This document shows, piece after piece, positions 16,474 to 23,936 of a stretch of 64,000 bases of DNA. The translations under genes were made by a program, and so were the position numbers. Origin of the DNA: an uncultured Jannaschia sp. (GTDB taxonomy: Bacteria > Pseudomonadota > Alphaproteobacteria > Rhodobacterales > Rhodobacteraceae). Position 1 is the first letter of the stretch, and every line of letters begins with the position of its first letter. Location of the stretch: the NCBI GenBank assembly GCA_947494145.1, contig CANLTZ010000008.1, forward strand, positions 1 through 64,000. The letters are read 5' to 3'. The notes below the pieces were generated by a model that saw only the letters and a program-made list of their open reading frames with translations, had not been told where the DNA came from and made no database searches.

Positions 16474-16621
16474 GAAGGAAGAAAGGCGCAGCTGGTTGCA
16501 AAGCAGTCGTTGGTGCGAAGCGCAGCATTATTCACTTTGGGGCTCGAAGATGCCAATCGGTAGCCATCTTAGCGTTCGCGGCAAAGCACGTTTGCGGAGA
16601 CGGATGCTCCGAAGAGGCAAG

Positions 16622-16649
16622 AGCCCCGCCCGGTCTCCCGAGCGGGGCT
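16622..16649 (-). terminator. Hairpin terminator after DUF736 gene
   Basis: Perfect 8-bp stem AGCCCCGC (16622-16629) with GCGGGGCT (16642-16649), just past the DUF736 stop on the minus strand. It is followed by a T/C-rich stretch rather than a pure T run. Confidence 0.6.
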
Positions 16650-16662
16650 GAAGTCGCGGCGC

Positions 16663-16998
16663 TCACTCGCCATTCTTGCGGCGTGCCCGGGACCAGATGA
16701 GGCTGAAGGTCTCTTCGCCGCCTTCGACGATGGTGTCATCGAAGAGGTTGGCGTAAATCGGTTGGGTGAAACTCGGATCGTCCAGCTTGAGGCTCAGATA
16801 GTCGCGATCCTCGTTCGAGCGCTTCGACCAGGCGGCGCCGATCTCGGCGCGGCCGACGAAGACCCGGTGGGAGGGAGCGTTCTCGCCTGAGGTGCTGTCC
16901 TCGGGGACGATGCGGACGTTCTGCGCCTGCACGTTGAGGGTGACGATTTCTCCGACGTATTCGTTGCCGGTCTTCTTGAAGGTTCCGATGGTGGCCAT
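16663..16998 (-). CDS. DUF736 family protein
   Basis: Small conserved ICE/plasmid protein, 111 residues, starting MATIGTFKKTGNEYVGEI with an AGGAG upstream. The family pattern runs through the whole length: 'GEIVTLNVQAQNVRIVP', 'HRVFVGRAEIGAAWSKRS' and 'YLSLKLDDPSFTQPIYANLF'. The function is unknown; the genes usually lie between the regulatory and transfer blocks of such elements. A hairpin terminator follows, and a gene-free leader of about 640 bp precedes it. Confidence 0.85.
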   Translation of the reverse strand: MATIGTFKKTGNEYVGEIVTLNVQAQNVRIVPEDSTSGENAPSHRVFVGRAEIGAAWSKRSNEDRDYLSLKLDDPSFTQPIYANLFDDTIVEGGEETFSLIWSRARRKNGE

Positions 16999-17641
16999 GT
17001 CATTTCTCCTTTGGCTTTCGATCCCGCGCCCGTCGCGGTCTCGATGGCGATCGTCAGGACCGGGACGATCCGCCGACGCAGCCCTTGGCCCGCAGCGCAA
17101 GCGAAGGACGCCGGGGGCGGACTTTCTTGGACCCGTCAGGGTCATCCCGCGAGGAATGGGCGTCAGCCCAGGGGAAGAAAGCCCGAACCCGGTGTTGCGG
17201 CTGAGGCGGTCGAGGCGCCAGCCGATCCCGGTCAGATCAGCCGATGGAGAGACCGCAGTGGACGCGGGTACGAGGGCATGGGATGAGAAATGACCGCCAC
17301 ACTCGGACCGGGCAATCCACCGGCAATGTCGATCGGAGAAAGACAGGCTCTGACGTGCAGAACGGCGGGAACAAGATCGCACCCGGCCTGTGGCGATGCG
17401 AAAACGCGCCCTGCACTCGGTTTGGTCGTCAGTGGTCGCGGGACGGACCGCACTGGGCGATCGATCAAGGACATAGCGAGATTGCCTCAAGCTGGTCGAT
17501 CCGGGCTTGATCGCTCCCGCATGAGCGATTTCGCTCTGGACCGCGTCGCGGCGGATAGGGTTCGACCGCCGATCACCGCCGGGCATGAATAGATGGTCCG
17601 CCTAGGGAGCCCATATCCCGCACCGTCGGCGGGTCGTCAGA
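16999..17641. other. Long gene-free region upstream of DUF736 gene
   Basis: About 640 bp with no convincing gene on either strand; frames present here are short, rich in R, P and S, and lack family similarity. It contains a 14-bp palindrome GAGCGATTTCGCTC (17523-17536), with a further TCGCTC copy just upstream near 17506-17511. The DUF736-proximal part (17000-17200) is GC-rich and pairing-prone. It may hold a leader RNA, binding sites or a decayed gene. Confidence 0.4.
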
Positions 17642-18493
17642 CTATGATGCTGGCTCGCGCGATGCCTGCCGCCGCAGTTTCCCGGGCGTGATCCCGACCA
17701 GTTTTGTGAAGACGCTCGTCATGTGGCTCTGCGAGCCGAACCCGCAATCATAGGCAATCGCGGCAATGGATTCTTCCGATTGATCGAGACGGCGCTTGGC
17801 TTCGATGATCCGCTGTTCGAGGACGTATTGGCACGGACTTTGTCCCATGGCGGCCCGAAAGACCCGGGAGAAATGATACGGGCTGAGGCCAGCGACTTCC
17901 GCAAGGTCCATCAGTCCGTGTGGTGCGGACACATCCTCATCGATATGGTCGAGGACGGCCTGGATTCGTTTCGCGGGCGCGGTTCTGCAAGGCGGGTGCG
18001 GGACCGTCTGCATCAGATGCTGTGCTGTTCGGGTGAGCAGGACGTTGCAGATCGCGTCGATCTGCGCATCGCTCAAGGCTTCGGAGCAATCTTGCCAGGC
18101 CAGTTGCTGCGCAAGACCGGCCATGAACTCGTCGCGAACGTGGAAGAGCGCTGCGAGGGGCGACCTTTGTCCTATCATGCACGCAATCGCGTCGGGATCG
18201 AACGCGACCTGTACACTCCAAGCGGTGCGGGAGGTCTTGATCTCGGTAGCGCGTCCGGACGGCAGGAAGACGAAGCTCGATGGCGGTGCTCTGCTCTCGC
18301 TGTCGTCCTCGCCCGTAACTTCATAGAGCGCATCCGACGGTCCGACCTGGATGTCCAGGAAGTGGCGGTCCGGCGGGATATCGATATTATAGGTGCCCGG
18401 TCGACGCACAAAGAGAGAATACTTTTTGCCCTCATATACCGCACTGACAAAATCTTCTTTTCTGATCTGAAGCATAGATTCGAGTCCCCGCAT
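17642..18493 (-). CDS. AraC-family transcriptional regulator
   Basis: Regulator of up to 283 residues. The C-terminal double HTH is at about 180-275 ('GLMDLAEVAGLSPYHFSRVFRAAMGQ', then 'YDCGFGSQSHMTSVFTKLVGITPGKLRR'). The N-terminal half is cupin-like and carries no recognised ligand motif. An alternative ATG at 18475 (start MLQIRKED) has a better-placed GGGGA site and may be the true start. It is a third AraC-type protein of this element, but it is not a close copy of the tandem pair at 3.9-5.7 kb. It faces away from a LysR gene across 318 bp. Confidence 0.85.
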   Translation of the reverse strand: MRGLESMLQIRKEDFVSAVYEGKKYSLFVRRPGTYNIDIPPDRHFLDIQVGPSDALYEVTGEDDSESRAPPSSFVFLPSGRATEIKTSRTAWSVQVAFDPDAIACMIGQRSPLAALFHVRDEFMAGLAQQLAWQDCSEALSDAQIDAICNVLLTRTAQHLMQTVPHPPCRTAPAKRIQAVLDHIDEDVSAPHGLMDLAEVAGLSPYHFSRVFRAAMGQSPCQYVLEQRIIEAKRRLDQSEESIAAIAYDCGFGSQSHMTSVFTKLVGITPGKLRRQASREPAS

Positions 18494-18811
18494 TGGCCTG
18501 GTGCGAGTTTTGCAATGTCATCCGTGTACAGTCTTATTGACACTGGCGGGCTTACAGCATGTTGCTCAGAGTGATTTGCCAATGACCGTTGCCGTCGTGT
18601 CAGGCCCAAGAGTCGACTGCGACGGGATCTGTGAGCAGCATCCTGTAAATCTACGACCCATTGGAATATTTGCGCAGCGCTTTGTCGCAATACGGCTCCT
18701 GAAGTAAACGCCAGAGGCCGCAGAAAAGCACGACGACGAGGCGCGATCGCATCCGCACGAGAGAAACGACCGCCAGACTTGCCTGAACACGCCTCAGCGA
18801 GAGGTCTTGTT
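18494..18811. other. Intergenic region between divergent AraC and LysR genes
   Basis: About 318 bp with no gene. It holds a perfect -35-like TTGACA at 18537-18542 on the plus strand but no matching -10 at the right distance. The LysR ribosome site (GAGAGG) is at about 18801-18806. Confidence 0.4.
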
Positions 18812-19765
18812 ATGGACGGTCAACAGATATCGCTACTCCGACAGCTGGATACACGGGATCTAGAGGTCCTGCTCGCGGTGGCGGAATGCAGCAGCTTCCG
18901 AAAGGCGGCCGCAAGGCTGCATCTCGGGCAGTCGGCGGTATCGCGGCGCATCCAGAAGCTCGAAGACAATCTCGGGGTTTCGCTGTTCGAGCGCAGCTCG
19001 GTCGGTGCGCGCCTCACCCATGCGGGGTCGGAGTTCGTCGCGTGTTCGAGCGCGGTCTTCGAAAACCTCAAGGCGGCGATCGCGCGCGCCCAGACGACAG
19101 CCATCGGGCAAAACGGACATCTCAAGATCGGCTCCATGGTGTCCTTCTCTTGCGGCCCGCAAAGGCGGCTGGTCGCCGTGTTTTCGTGTCGCCACCCGAA
19201 GGTGAAGCTGTGCTTCTTCGAATGTGCGCGCACGCAGATGATGACGATGCTCGGGCATCGGACCCTGGATATCGCCATCGTGTCGGGAACGCCGCCCTGC
19301 GAAGGCTATGACAGCGTTCTCCTCGACCGCACCCGCGTCTTTCTGGCGGTCGCCAGCGATGGGCCTTACGGTCGACGGGACAGCGTGCTTTGGGACGATC
19401 TTGCCGATGCGCAGTTCATCGTCAGCGCGCGGGAATCCGGCCCTGACATTCACGACTATATCGTGCGCCGGGCGACGCAATTCGGGCGCGGCGCGTCGAT
19501 CACCCGCCATCAGGTCAGCCGAGAGGGCCTGATGAACCTTGTCGGCCTCGGTATCGGTGTGACGGTGGTCGGCGATCACGCCGCTCAAGCGCGCTATCCC
19601 AATGTCGCTCTCGTTCCGATTGGTGGCGACGAGGAGCGCATTCCTTTCTCCCTGGCTTGGCATCCCGAGAACGACAATCCGGCGCTCAGGCGCTTCATCA
19701 GTCTCGCGCGGATCGAAGCGAAGCGAGAGCGGCAGGACTTGAATGGAAGCGCGCATTTTGGGTGA
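18812..19765 (+). CDS. LysR-family transcriptional regulator
   Basis: Regulator of 317 residues from the ATG at 18812 (MDGQQISLL). I prefer this over an upstream TTG because a GAGAGG site sits just ahead. The N-terminal winged HTH (about 12-70) includes 'FRKAAARLHLGQSAVSRRIQKLEDNLGVSLFERS', and a type 2 periplasmic-binding effector domain covers about 95-300. The effector domain ends in a normal 'GLGIGVTVVGDH' region. The gene it controls is not obvious: the AraC gene is divergent, and the following membrane protein gene is convergent. Confidence 0.88.
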   Translation: MDGQQISLLRQLDTRDLEVLLAVAECSSFRKAAARLHLGQSAVSRRIQKLEDNLGVSLFERSSVGARLTHAGSEFVACSSAVFENLKAAIARAQTTAIGQNGHLKIGSMVSFSCGPQRRLVAVFSCRHPKVKLCFFECARTQMMTMLGHRTLDIAIVSGTPPCEGYDSVLLDRTRVFLAVASDGPYGRRDSVLWDDLADAQFIVSARESGPDIHDYIVRRATQFGRGASITRHQVSREGLMNLVGLGIGVTVVGDHAAQARYPNVALVPIGGDEERIPFSLAWHPENDNPALRRFISLARIEAKRERQDLNGSAHFG

Positions 19766-19863
19766 TGCGGACAGCGTTTGTCTTACTCCGGCATGAAGCA
19801 ACCAGAGAGTGTGGAGACGTCACCAGACACATCTTCGGGTGAGAGACGGCGTGGATCGTCGAC

Positions 19864-20331
19864 CTAGCCGTCATTCGCGGCGCGGAAGCCAGAGTTCTCC
19901 GTTGCTTCCAAGGCAGGGTCGTCGTGTTCGCCCACGAGGCCTGCGATCCGCACCCACGCGGTGCCTGCTGTTACGATCCCACCGATGATGGCGAAGGCCA
20001 GTGTCCAGCCTTCCGATGCGCCGCCGATTTCGGAGAGGCCCTTGATCGCGTGATAGCCAGCGACCCCTGCAGGTGCTGCAAAGAGCAAGCCGATGACGAT
20101 CTTGACGGGGATCGATTTGATCGACGCGAAGGCGATCTGACCGATCACCAAGGTGGTGGCGCCCGCGAGCAGGCCGACGACGACGGCCGTGATAACGCCT
20201 GCGTCCGATTCATAGAGGTGCATGCCGACGCTGAGTCCGACAAAGAAAGGCAGTGCATAGACGGCGGCTGCGAAGAGCACGTAGACCATGAGGCCGAGCC
20301 CCAGAACGCTCAGAAATGCAGACAAAAACAT
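19864..20331 (-). CDS. Small polytopic membrane protein
   Basis: Protein of 155 residues from the ATG at 20331 (MFLSAFLSVLGLG), with a GAGGAGA ribosome site. Four or five hydrophobic segments (about 4-35, 45-70, 75-92, 105-130) are separated by short polar loops, and the C-terminus is acidic. It resembles small ICE-borne membrane proteins that follow DUF2493 genes. No transport or enzyme motif is visible. It lies 124 bp downstream of the DUF2493 gene on the same strand and converges with the LysR gene. Confidence 0.65.
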   Translation of the reverse strand: MFLSAFLSVLGLGLMVYVLFAAAVYALPFFVGLSVGMHLYESDAGVITAVVVGLLAGATTLVIGQIAFASIKSIPVKIVIGLLFAAPAGVAGYHAIKGLSEIGGASEGWTLAFAIIGGIVTAGTAWVRIAGLVGEHDDPALEATENSGFRAANDG

Positions 20332-20455
20332 GGGCGGTCTCCTCTCATGGATTGCGCCGCCACCACCGCCATGGCGCGGTGCGAGCATAGCACATCGGCG
20401 GTGTTCACGGAATATTCCCGTGGCGCGCATCGCGATGCTTTTTGGGCATCACGGG

Positions 20456-21382
20456 TCATGACGACCCGCCGCCCTTTTTGCGGAAGTCGTAGAGCGGAAT
20501 GCCGAGCACCTTGGCCTTGTCGGCGAGATTGTCGGTGATGCCCGAGCCCGGAAAGACGATCAGCCCGATCGGCAGCGTCTCCAGAAGCTGATCGTTGCGC
20601 TTGAACGGCGCGGCCTTGCCGTGGCGTGTCCAGTCCGGCTTGAAGACGATCTGTTGGCACTTGCGATTGTCGGCCCAGCACGCGGCGATGCGCTCGGCGC
20701 CCTTGGGCGAACCGCCATGCAGGAGCACCATGTCGTCATGCTTGGCGCGGACCTTGTCGAGGGCGGCCCAGATGGCCCCGGTGTCGCTCACGTCCTGCCC
20801 GCCGGTGAAGGCGATCTTGGTGCCGGTTGGGATGAGCGGTTCGAGTTCTGCCTTGCGCTTGGCATCGAGATAGTCGCGGCTGTCGATCATCGCGGCGGTC
20901 ATGTGCTTGCGATTGACGTGGCTGCCCGAGCGCGGATGCCAAGTCTGTCCGAGATGCGCTTCGAAATGCTCGGCAGCGAGATCGCGCATGCTGTCATAGG
21001 CGTTGCGCTGTTCGGTCAAAGTCAGCCCTTCGGCGATGAGGCGTTCCAGTTCGACAGAGCGAACTTCGGAGCCGTCCTGGCTGCGTTGCGCGCGCCGCTG
21101 CGCCTGTTCGTTGTCGTCGAGTTCGCGGTCGATGCGGGTCGCCATGCGGTGGAAGACATTGGTGGTCGACCAGAGCAGGTCTTCGAGATCGGGTTCGAGC
21201 CGCGTGTCGCCGAGGGCGACGACAAGCGCGTCGAAGATGTCGGCAATCGCGCCTTCGACCGTGCTGGCGTCAGGGAGTGGCCGCGGATCGGGTGCCTCGG
21301 CGAACGGCCGATGTCCGAAGAGCTGCAACTCGTCGAGGACGAGCGCCGTGGCGGATCGGGTGTCGGGTTCGTGCTGGGTCAT
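20456..21382 (-). CDS. DUF2493 (SLOG-like) domain protein
   Basis: Conserved ICE/plasmid protein, 308 residues from the ATG at 21382 (MTQHEPDTR), with a full AAGGAGG site. The C-terminal DUF2493 domain (about 185-305) has 'KIAFTGGQDVSDTGAIWAALD' and 'MVLLHGGSPKGAERIAACWA', the pattern of Rossmann-like SLOG nucleotide-binding folds. The N-terminal part (about 1-180) is helical. SLOG-type proteins may sense nucleotide-derived ligands, but the role in these elements is unknown. A long structured non-coding leader (21383-21728) precedes it. Confidence 0.85.
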   Translation of the reverse strand: MTQHEPDTRSATALVLDELQLFGHRPFAEAPDPRPLPDASTVEGAIADIFDALVVALGDTRLEPDLEDLLWSTTNVFHRMATRIDRELDDNEQAQRRAQRSQDGSEVRSVELERLIAEGLTLTEQRNAYDSMRDLAAEHFEAHLGQTWHPRSGSHVNRKHMTAAMIDSRDYLDAKRKAELEPLIPTGTKIAFTGGQDVSDTGAIWAALDKVRAKHDDMVLLHGGSPKGAERIAACWADNRKCQQIVFKPDWTRHGKAAPFKRNDQLLETLPIGLIVFPGSGITDNLADKAKVLGIPLYDFRKKGGGSS

Positions 21383-21728
21383 GGGCGAAAGACCTCCTTG
21401 TTGCTGACCGCGCCTCGCGCGGCCTTCATGGGCGACGGAAAGCGGGACGCGGCCGGGCCTGCACCGACGCAATTCCCCACGAAGTGGTACTTCGCGGGGA
21501 CCCCGTGGCTGCGTCGGCCGGAGCGTCAGCGGAGGATGGCGGAGGCGACGCCGTTTTGGATCGCGATGCAAAGCCGGGCTCGTCCGGCGGCGGAAAACGG
21601 CGTCGCCGCAGCCATTGCCGGACCGGGCGGGTTCCGCTCTGGCTCGCCCCTCTCGGGAAGGCCGTCGGGCGCGGCTCTGTGGCGAGGGCTCATGTAGCCT
21701 ATCCGGCGTACGAGGTCGGCTCTCTGCA
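21383..21728 (-). ncRNA. Structured non-coding region with two large hairpins
   Basis: A 346-bp gap between the Toprim gene and the DUF2493 gene. It contains two strong inverted repeats. The first has arms CCGACGCA (21464-21471) and TGCGTCGG (21510-21517) enclosing a second stem, CGAAGT/ACTTCG with flanking C4/G4. The second has perfect 14-bp arms GGCGACGCCGTTTT (21544-21557) and AAAACGGCGTCGCC (21594-21607), with an inner GCCGG/CCGGC stem. Frames here do not resemble known proteins. It could be a leader RNA for the DUF2493 gene, a separate small RNA or a replication/partition site. Confidence 0.5.
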
Positions 21729-22775
21729 TCAGTCGGTCTCGGCCGCGAGCAAGGTCGGAACATCGACCGGCAAGAGCTGGGGGCGCAAATGGCTGCGCAT
21801 CTCGTCGATGCCGCTTTGGCGAAGGTCGCCGTTGAAGTCGTCCAGCATCGGTCGCAACGGCAAAAGGTGAAGTTCCCGGTCCGCGAAGCGATCGGTCAAT
21901 GCGTCGAAAGCCGCCTGTCCGGCCTCGTCATTGTCGATGGCGATATAGAGCCTGTGGAGATCTGCGGGCGGATCGAACGCTGCGAGATGATTGCCTGACA
22001 GCGCCGCCGCAATCGGCATACCGGCAAGTGCCAGCTTCAGCGAGAACATCGTCTCCAGACCTTCGCCGACAGCGAGAATATCGGTCGGCGATCCGAACCT
22101 GACGGCGTGGCCAAGCAGATTGCCCATCGCCTTGCGGTTGGGATCGAGCGGAGCTTTGCTGCTAGTCTGCGGATCGAGCCAGGTCCGATGGACGCCAGTC
22201 AGCGTCCCGGCAGTATCGGTGACTTTCGCGAGGAGTGCGGGCCACGCGTTGGGCGGGTCATCCGCACCCGCGTCTTCTCGCCAGTAGTAGCAGTTCGGAT
22301 GAAACCGAAGCGCGCTCACGCTTCGAATGCCTTGCAGACCACGTGCAGAGAGATAGCGCTCCGCCAGTGTGCCGCCGATCGGTTGGCCCATCGCCCAAAG
22401 CCGTCGTGCCGCTTCGGGTGATCCTTGCGGAGCAGATTCTTGTCGCTGTCGCGCGGGTGGTTCGGGACGTGGCAGGCTCAAAAAGCGACGCGCCTCCTCA
22501 AGCGTGTCACGCAGCGTTGAAAGATTGAGATTGGCCGCGATGAGATCGAGAAGATCACCATGTTCGCCGGTGGCGGCGTCGGTCCACTTGCCTGCTGCAC
22601 CCTTGCCGCGGGTCGGCCCGGTGAGCCGGACATAGAGGCTGCGACCAGGCGTGTTCTCGACGTCGCCGACAACCCAGTAATTGCCATGTTTGCGTCCCTT
22701 GGAGAGGTAATGGCGGCACACAGCCTCGGCTTCGCGGCTGAGTTTCTGCGAAAGGTCTGCGGCGGGGCTGTCCAT
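21729..22775 (-). CDS. Toprim-domain primase-like protein (DUF7146)
   Basis: DNA primase-like protein of 348 residues found in ICEs and plasmids. The N-terminal DUF7146 region (about 1-200) includes 'GNYWVVGDVENTPGRSLYVRL' and 'GEHGDLLDLIAANLNL'. The C-terminal Toprim domain (about 225-320) has the acidic motifs 'ILAVGEGLETMFSLKLA' (E) and 'LYIAIDNDEAG' (DxD). No zinc finger is visible. It could prime the transferred strand or aid element replication. A perfect rho-independent terminator separates it from the upstream DUF6915 gene, so it has its own promoter. Confidence 0.85.
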   Translation of the reverse strand: MDSPAADLSQKLSREAEAVCRHYLSKGRKHGNYWVVGDVENTPGRSLYVRLTGPTRGKGAAGKWTDAATGEHGDLLDLIAANLNLSTLRDTLEEARRFLSLPRPEPPARQRQESAPQGSPEAARRLWAMGQPIGGTLAERYLSARGLQGIRSVSALRFHPNCYYWREDAGADDPPNAWPALLAKVTDTAGTLTGVHRTWLDPQTSSKAPLDPNRKAMGNLLGHAVRFGSPTDILAVGEGLETMFSLKLALAGMPIAAALSGNHLAAFDPPADLHRLYIAIDNDEAGQAAFDALTDRFADRELHLLPLRPMLDDFNGDLRQSGIDEMRSHLRPQLLPVDVPTLLAAETD

Positions 22776-22798
22776 AGCGATCTCCTGAATGTGCGCAG

Positions 22799-22828
22799 AA
22801 AAAAGGGCCTGCCGCGTCCGACAGGCCC
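22799..22828 (-). terminator. Rho-independent terminator after DUF6915 gene
   Basis: On the minus strand a perfect 7-bp stem GGGCCTG/CAGGCCC (22828-22822 and 22811-22805) is followed directly by six T residues. It ends the ParB/DUF6878/DUF6915 side of the maintenance block. Confidence 0.85.
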
Positions 22829-22955
22829 CAGGTCGAGGGAGTTTGGGGGAGGGTCTCCCTCGGTTGGTGGTCGCGGGTCTCCGAGAGGATTGGGCGAAGG
22901 CGGCCCCTGCGACAGGGTCATACTCGCCGATCCGGGCGCGCCGGGCGATGGACCG

Positions 22956-23360
22956 TCAGCCGCCGTTTCCCTGCCTTTGCGCTTCGCCCGCGTCAGGCTC
23001 TGCTTCGGCTGCGAAAGGATCGACGATCCTGTGGATCGGTTGGGCGCGCTGCATCCAGGGTTCGGGCCGGATGCAACGCACCCAATCCGCGAAGCTCGGG
23101 ATGAAGCCGAGATCCTCGATCACATGCTGCTCGCCGATCTGGCGCACGGGCACCTCGCGCCCGGTCGAGACCGTGATGACGGTCCCGAAGATACGTTCGA
23201 GCATGAAGATGCCTTCGGCGTGATGCCGCAGCGCGCGGTGGCGGAAATCAGCGGTGATGCATTTGGATTCATCGAACCAATTGTGCAGGGCGATATAGTC
23301 TTCTGCCGTGCCGCCGAATTTGCGCGCCGAGGAAAGCGCGTGGTGGTAGCAATGTCCCAT
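22956..23360 (-). CDS. DUF6915 family protein
   Basis: Conserved ICE/plasmid protein of 134 residues, rich in histidine near the N-terminus: 'MGHCYHHALSSARKFGG', then 'HNWFDESKCITADFRHRALRHHAEGIFMLERIFG' (about 26-60). The family is often next to DUF6878 genes, as here (11 bp downstream). The function is unknown; the His-rich conserved core hints at metal binding or a nuclease-like site but proves neither. A strong terminator follows. Confidence 0.75.
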   Translation of the reverse strand: MGHCYHHALSSARKFGGTAEDYIALHNWFDESKCITADFRHRALRHHAEGIFMLERIFGTVITVSTGREVPVRQIGEQHVIEDLGFIPSFADWVRCIRPEPWMQRAQPIHRIVDPFAAEAEPDAGEAQRQGNGG

Positions 23361-23371
23361 GACCGCCTCCC

Positions 23372-23863
23372 TCAGAATGTGTGCTCGAAGAACTCGGAGT
23401 CTTCGACGCGCATGTTGAATTCGAGGGTGATGGTCTGGGCGGCCACGTCAAAGACGAAGTTGCCGAAGGCCCCGGCGTTGTTTTCCCAACCGCCATGGGT
23501 CTGGCCGAGCATCTCATAGACCATGTGCTCGATGGCCTCGTTTAGGGGCATTACCTTCTCGGTCGGTTCGATCTCGCGCCAGCCCAGCGTGGACAGTGTG
23601 ATCGCGCTTTCGGGCAAAGCGATCTCACTGCCATCGGCTTCGGCATGGACGCTCTCGATGCCGCCGCTGTCGCCGTAGCCGTCGAACTCGACGGTCACAT
23701 TGGCGATGCTGGCCTCGGCGAGAACGGCGAAGATCGCCGCCTTGTTCTTGGGACGGATGGTGTCGAGCAGCGCGTTGCGCGCCTGTTGCTCTGCCTCCCA
23801 TTTGGCGAAGTCGAAGGTCGGGGTGGGTGCGGCTTGGGCCGCCGTATCGGTCGTATCTGTCAT
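23372..23863 (-). CDS. DUF6878 family protein
   Basis: Conserved ICE/plasmid protein of 163 residues from the ATG at 23863 (MTDTTDTAAQ), with an AAGGAG site. The conserved core is at about 17-60 ('FDFAKWEAEQQARNALLDTIRPKNKAAIFAVLA') and the C-terminal part has 'GGWENNAGAFGNFVFDV'. It contains neither signal peptide nor membrane helix. It is co-transcribed with the DUF6915 gene. The function is unknown. Confidence 0.75.
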   Translation of the reverse strand: MTDTTDTAAQAAPTPTFDFAKWEAEQQARNALLDTIRPKNKAAIFAVLAEASIANVTVEFDGYGDSGGIESVHAEADGSEIALPESAITLSTLGWREIEPTEKVMPLNEAIEHMVYEMLGQTHGGWENNAGAFGNFVFDVAAQTITLEFNMRVEDSEFFEHTF

Positions 23864-23885
23864 CGGACATCTCCTTGAAAAGAAG

Positions 23886-23911
23886 AAGGCCCGGCGCGAG
23901 GGCCGGGCCTT
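23886..23911 (-). terminator. Hairpin terminator after parB-like gene
   Basis: Perfect 10-bp stem AAGGCCCGGC (23886-23895) with GCCGGGCCTT (23902-23911), loop of 6. It lies just past the ParB-like stop on the minus strand, followed by a T-rich tract (CTTCTTTTC). Confidence 0.75.
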
Positions 23912-23936
23912 TGAGGTGGTTGATGGGTTTGCGGAC

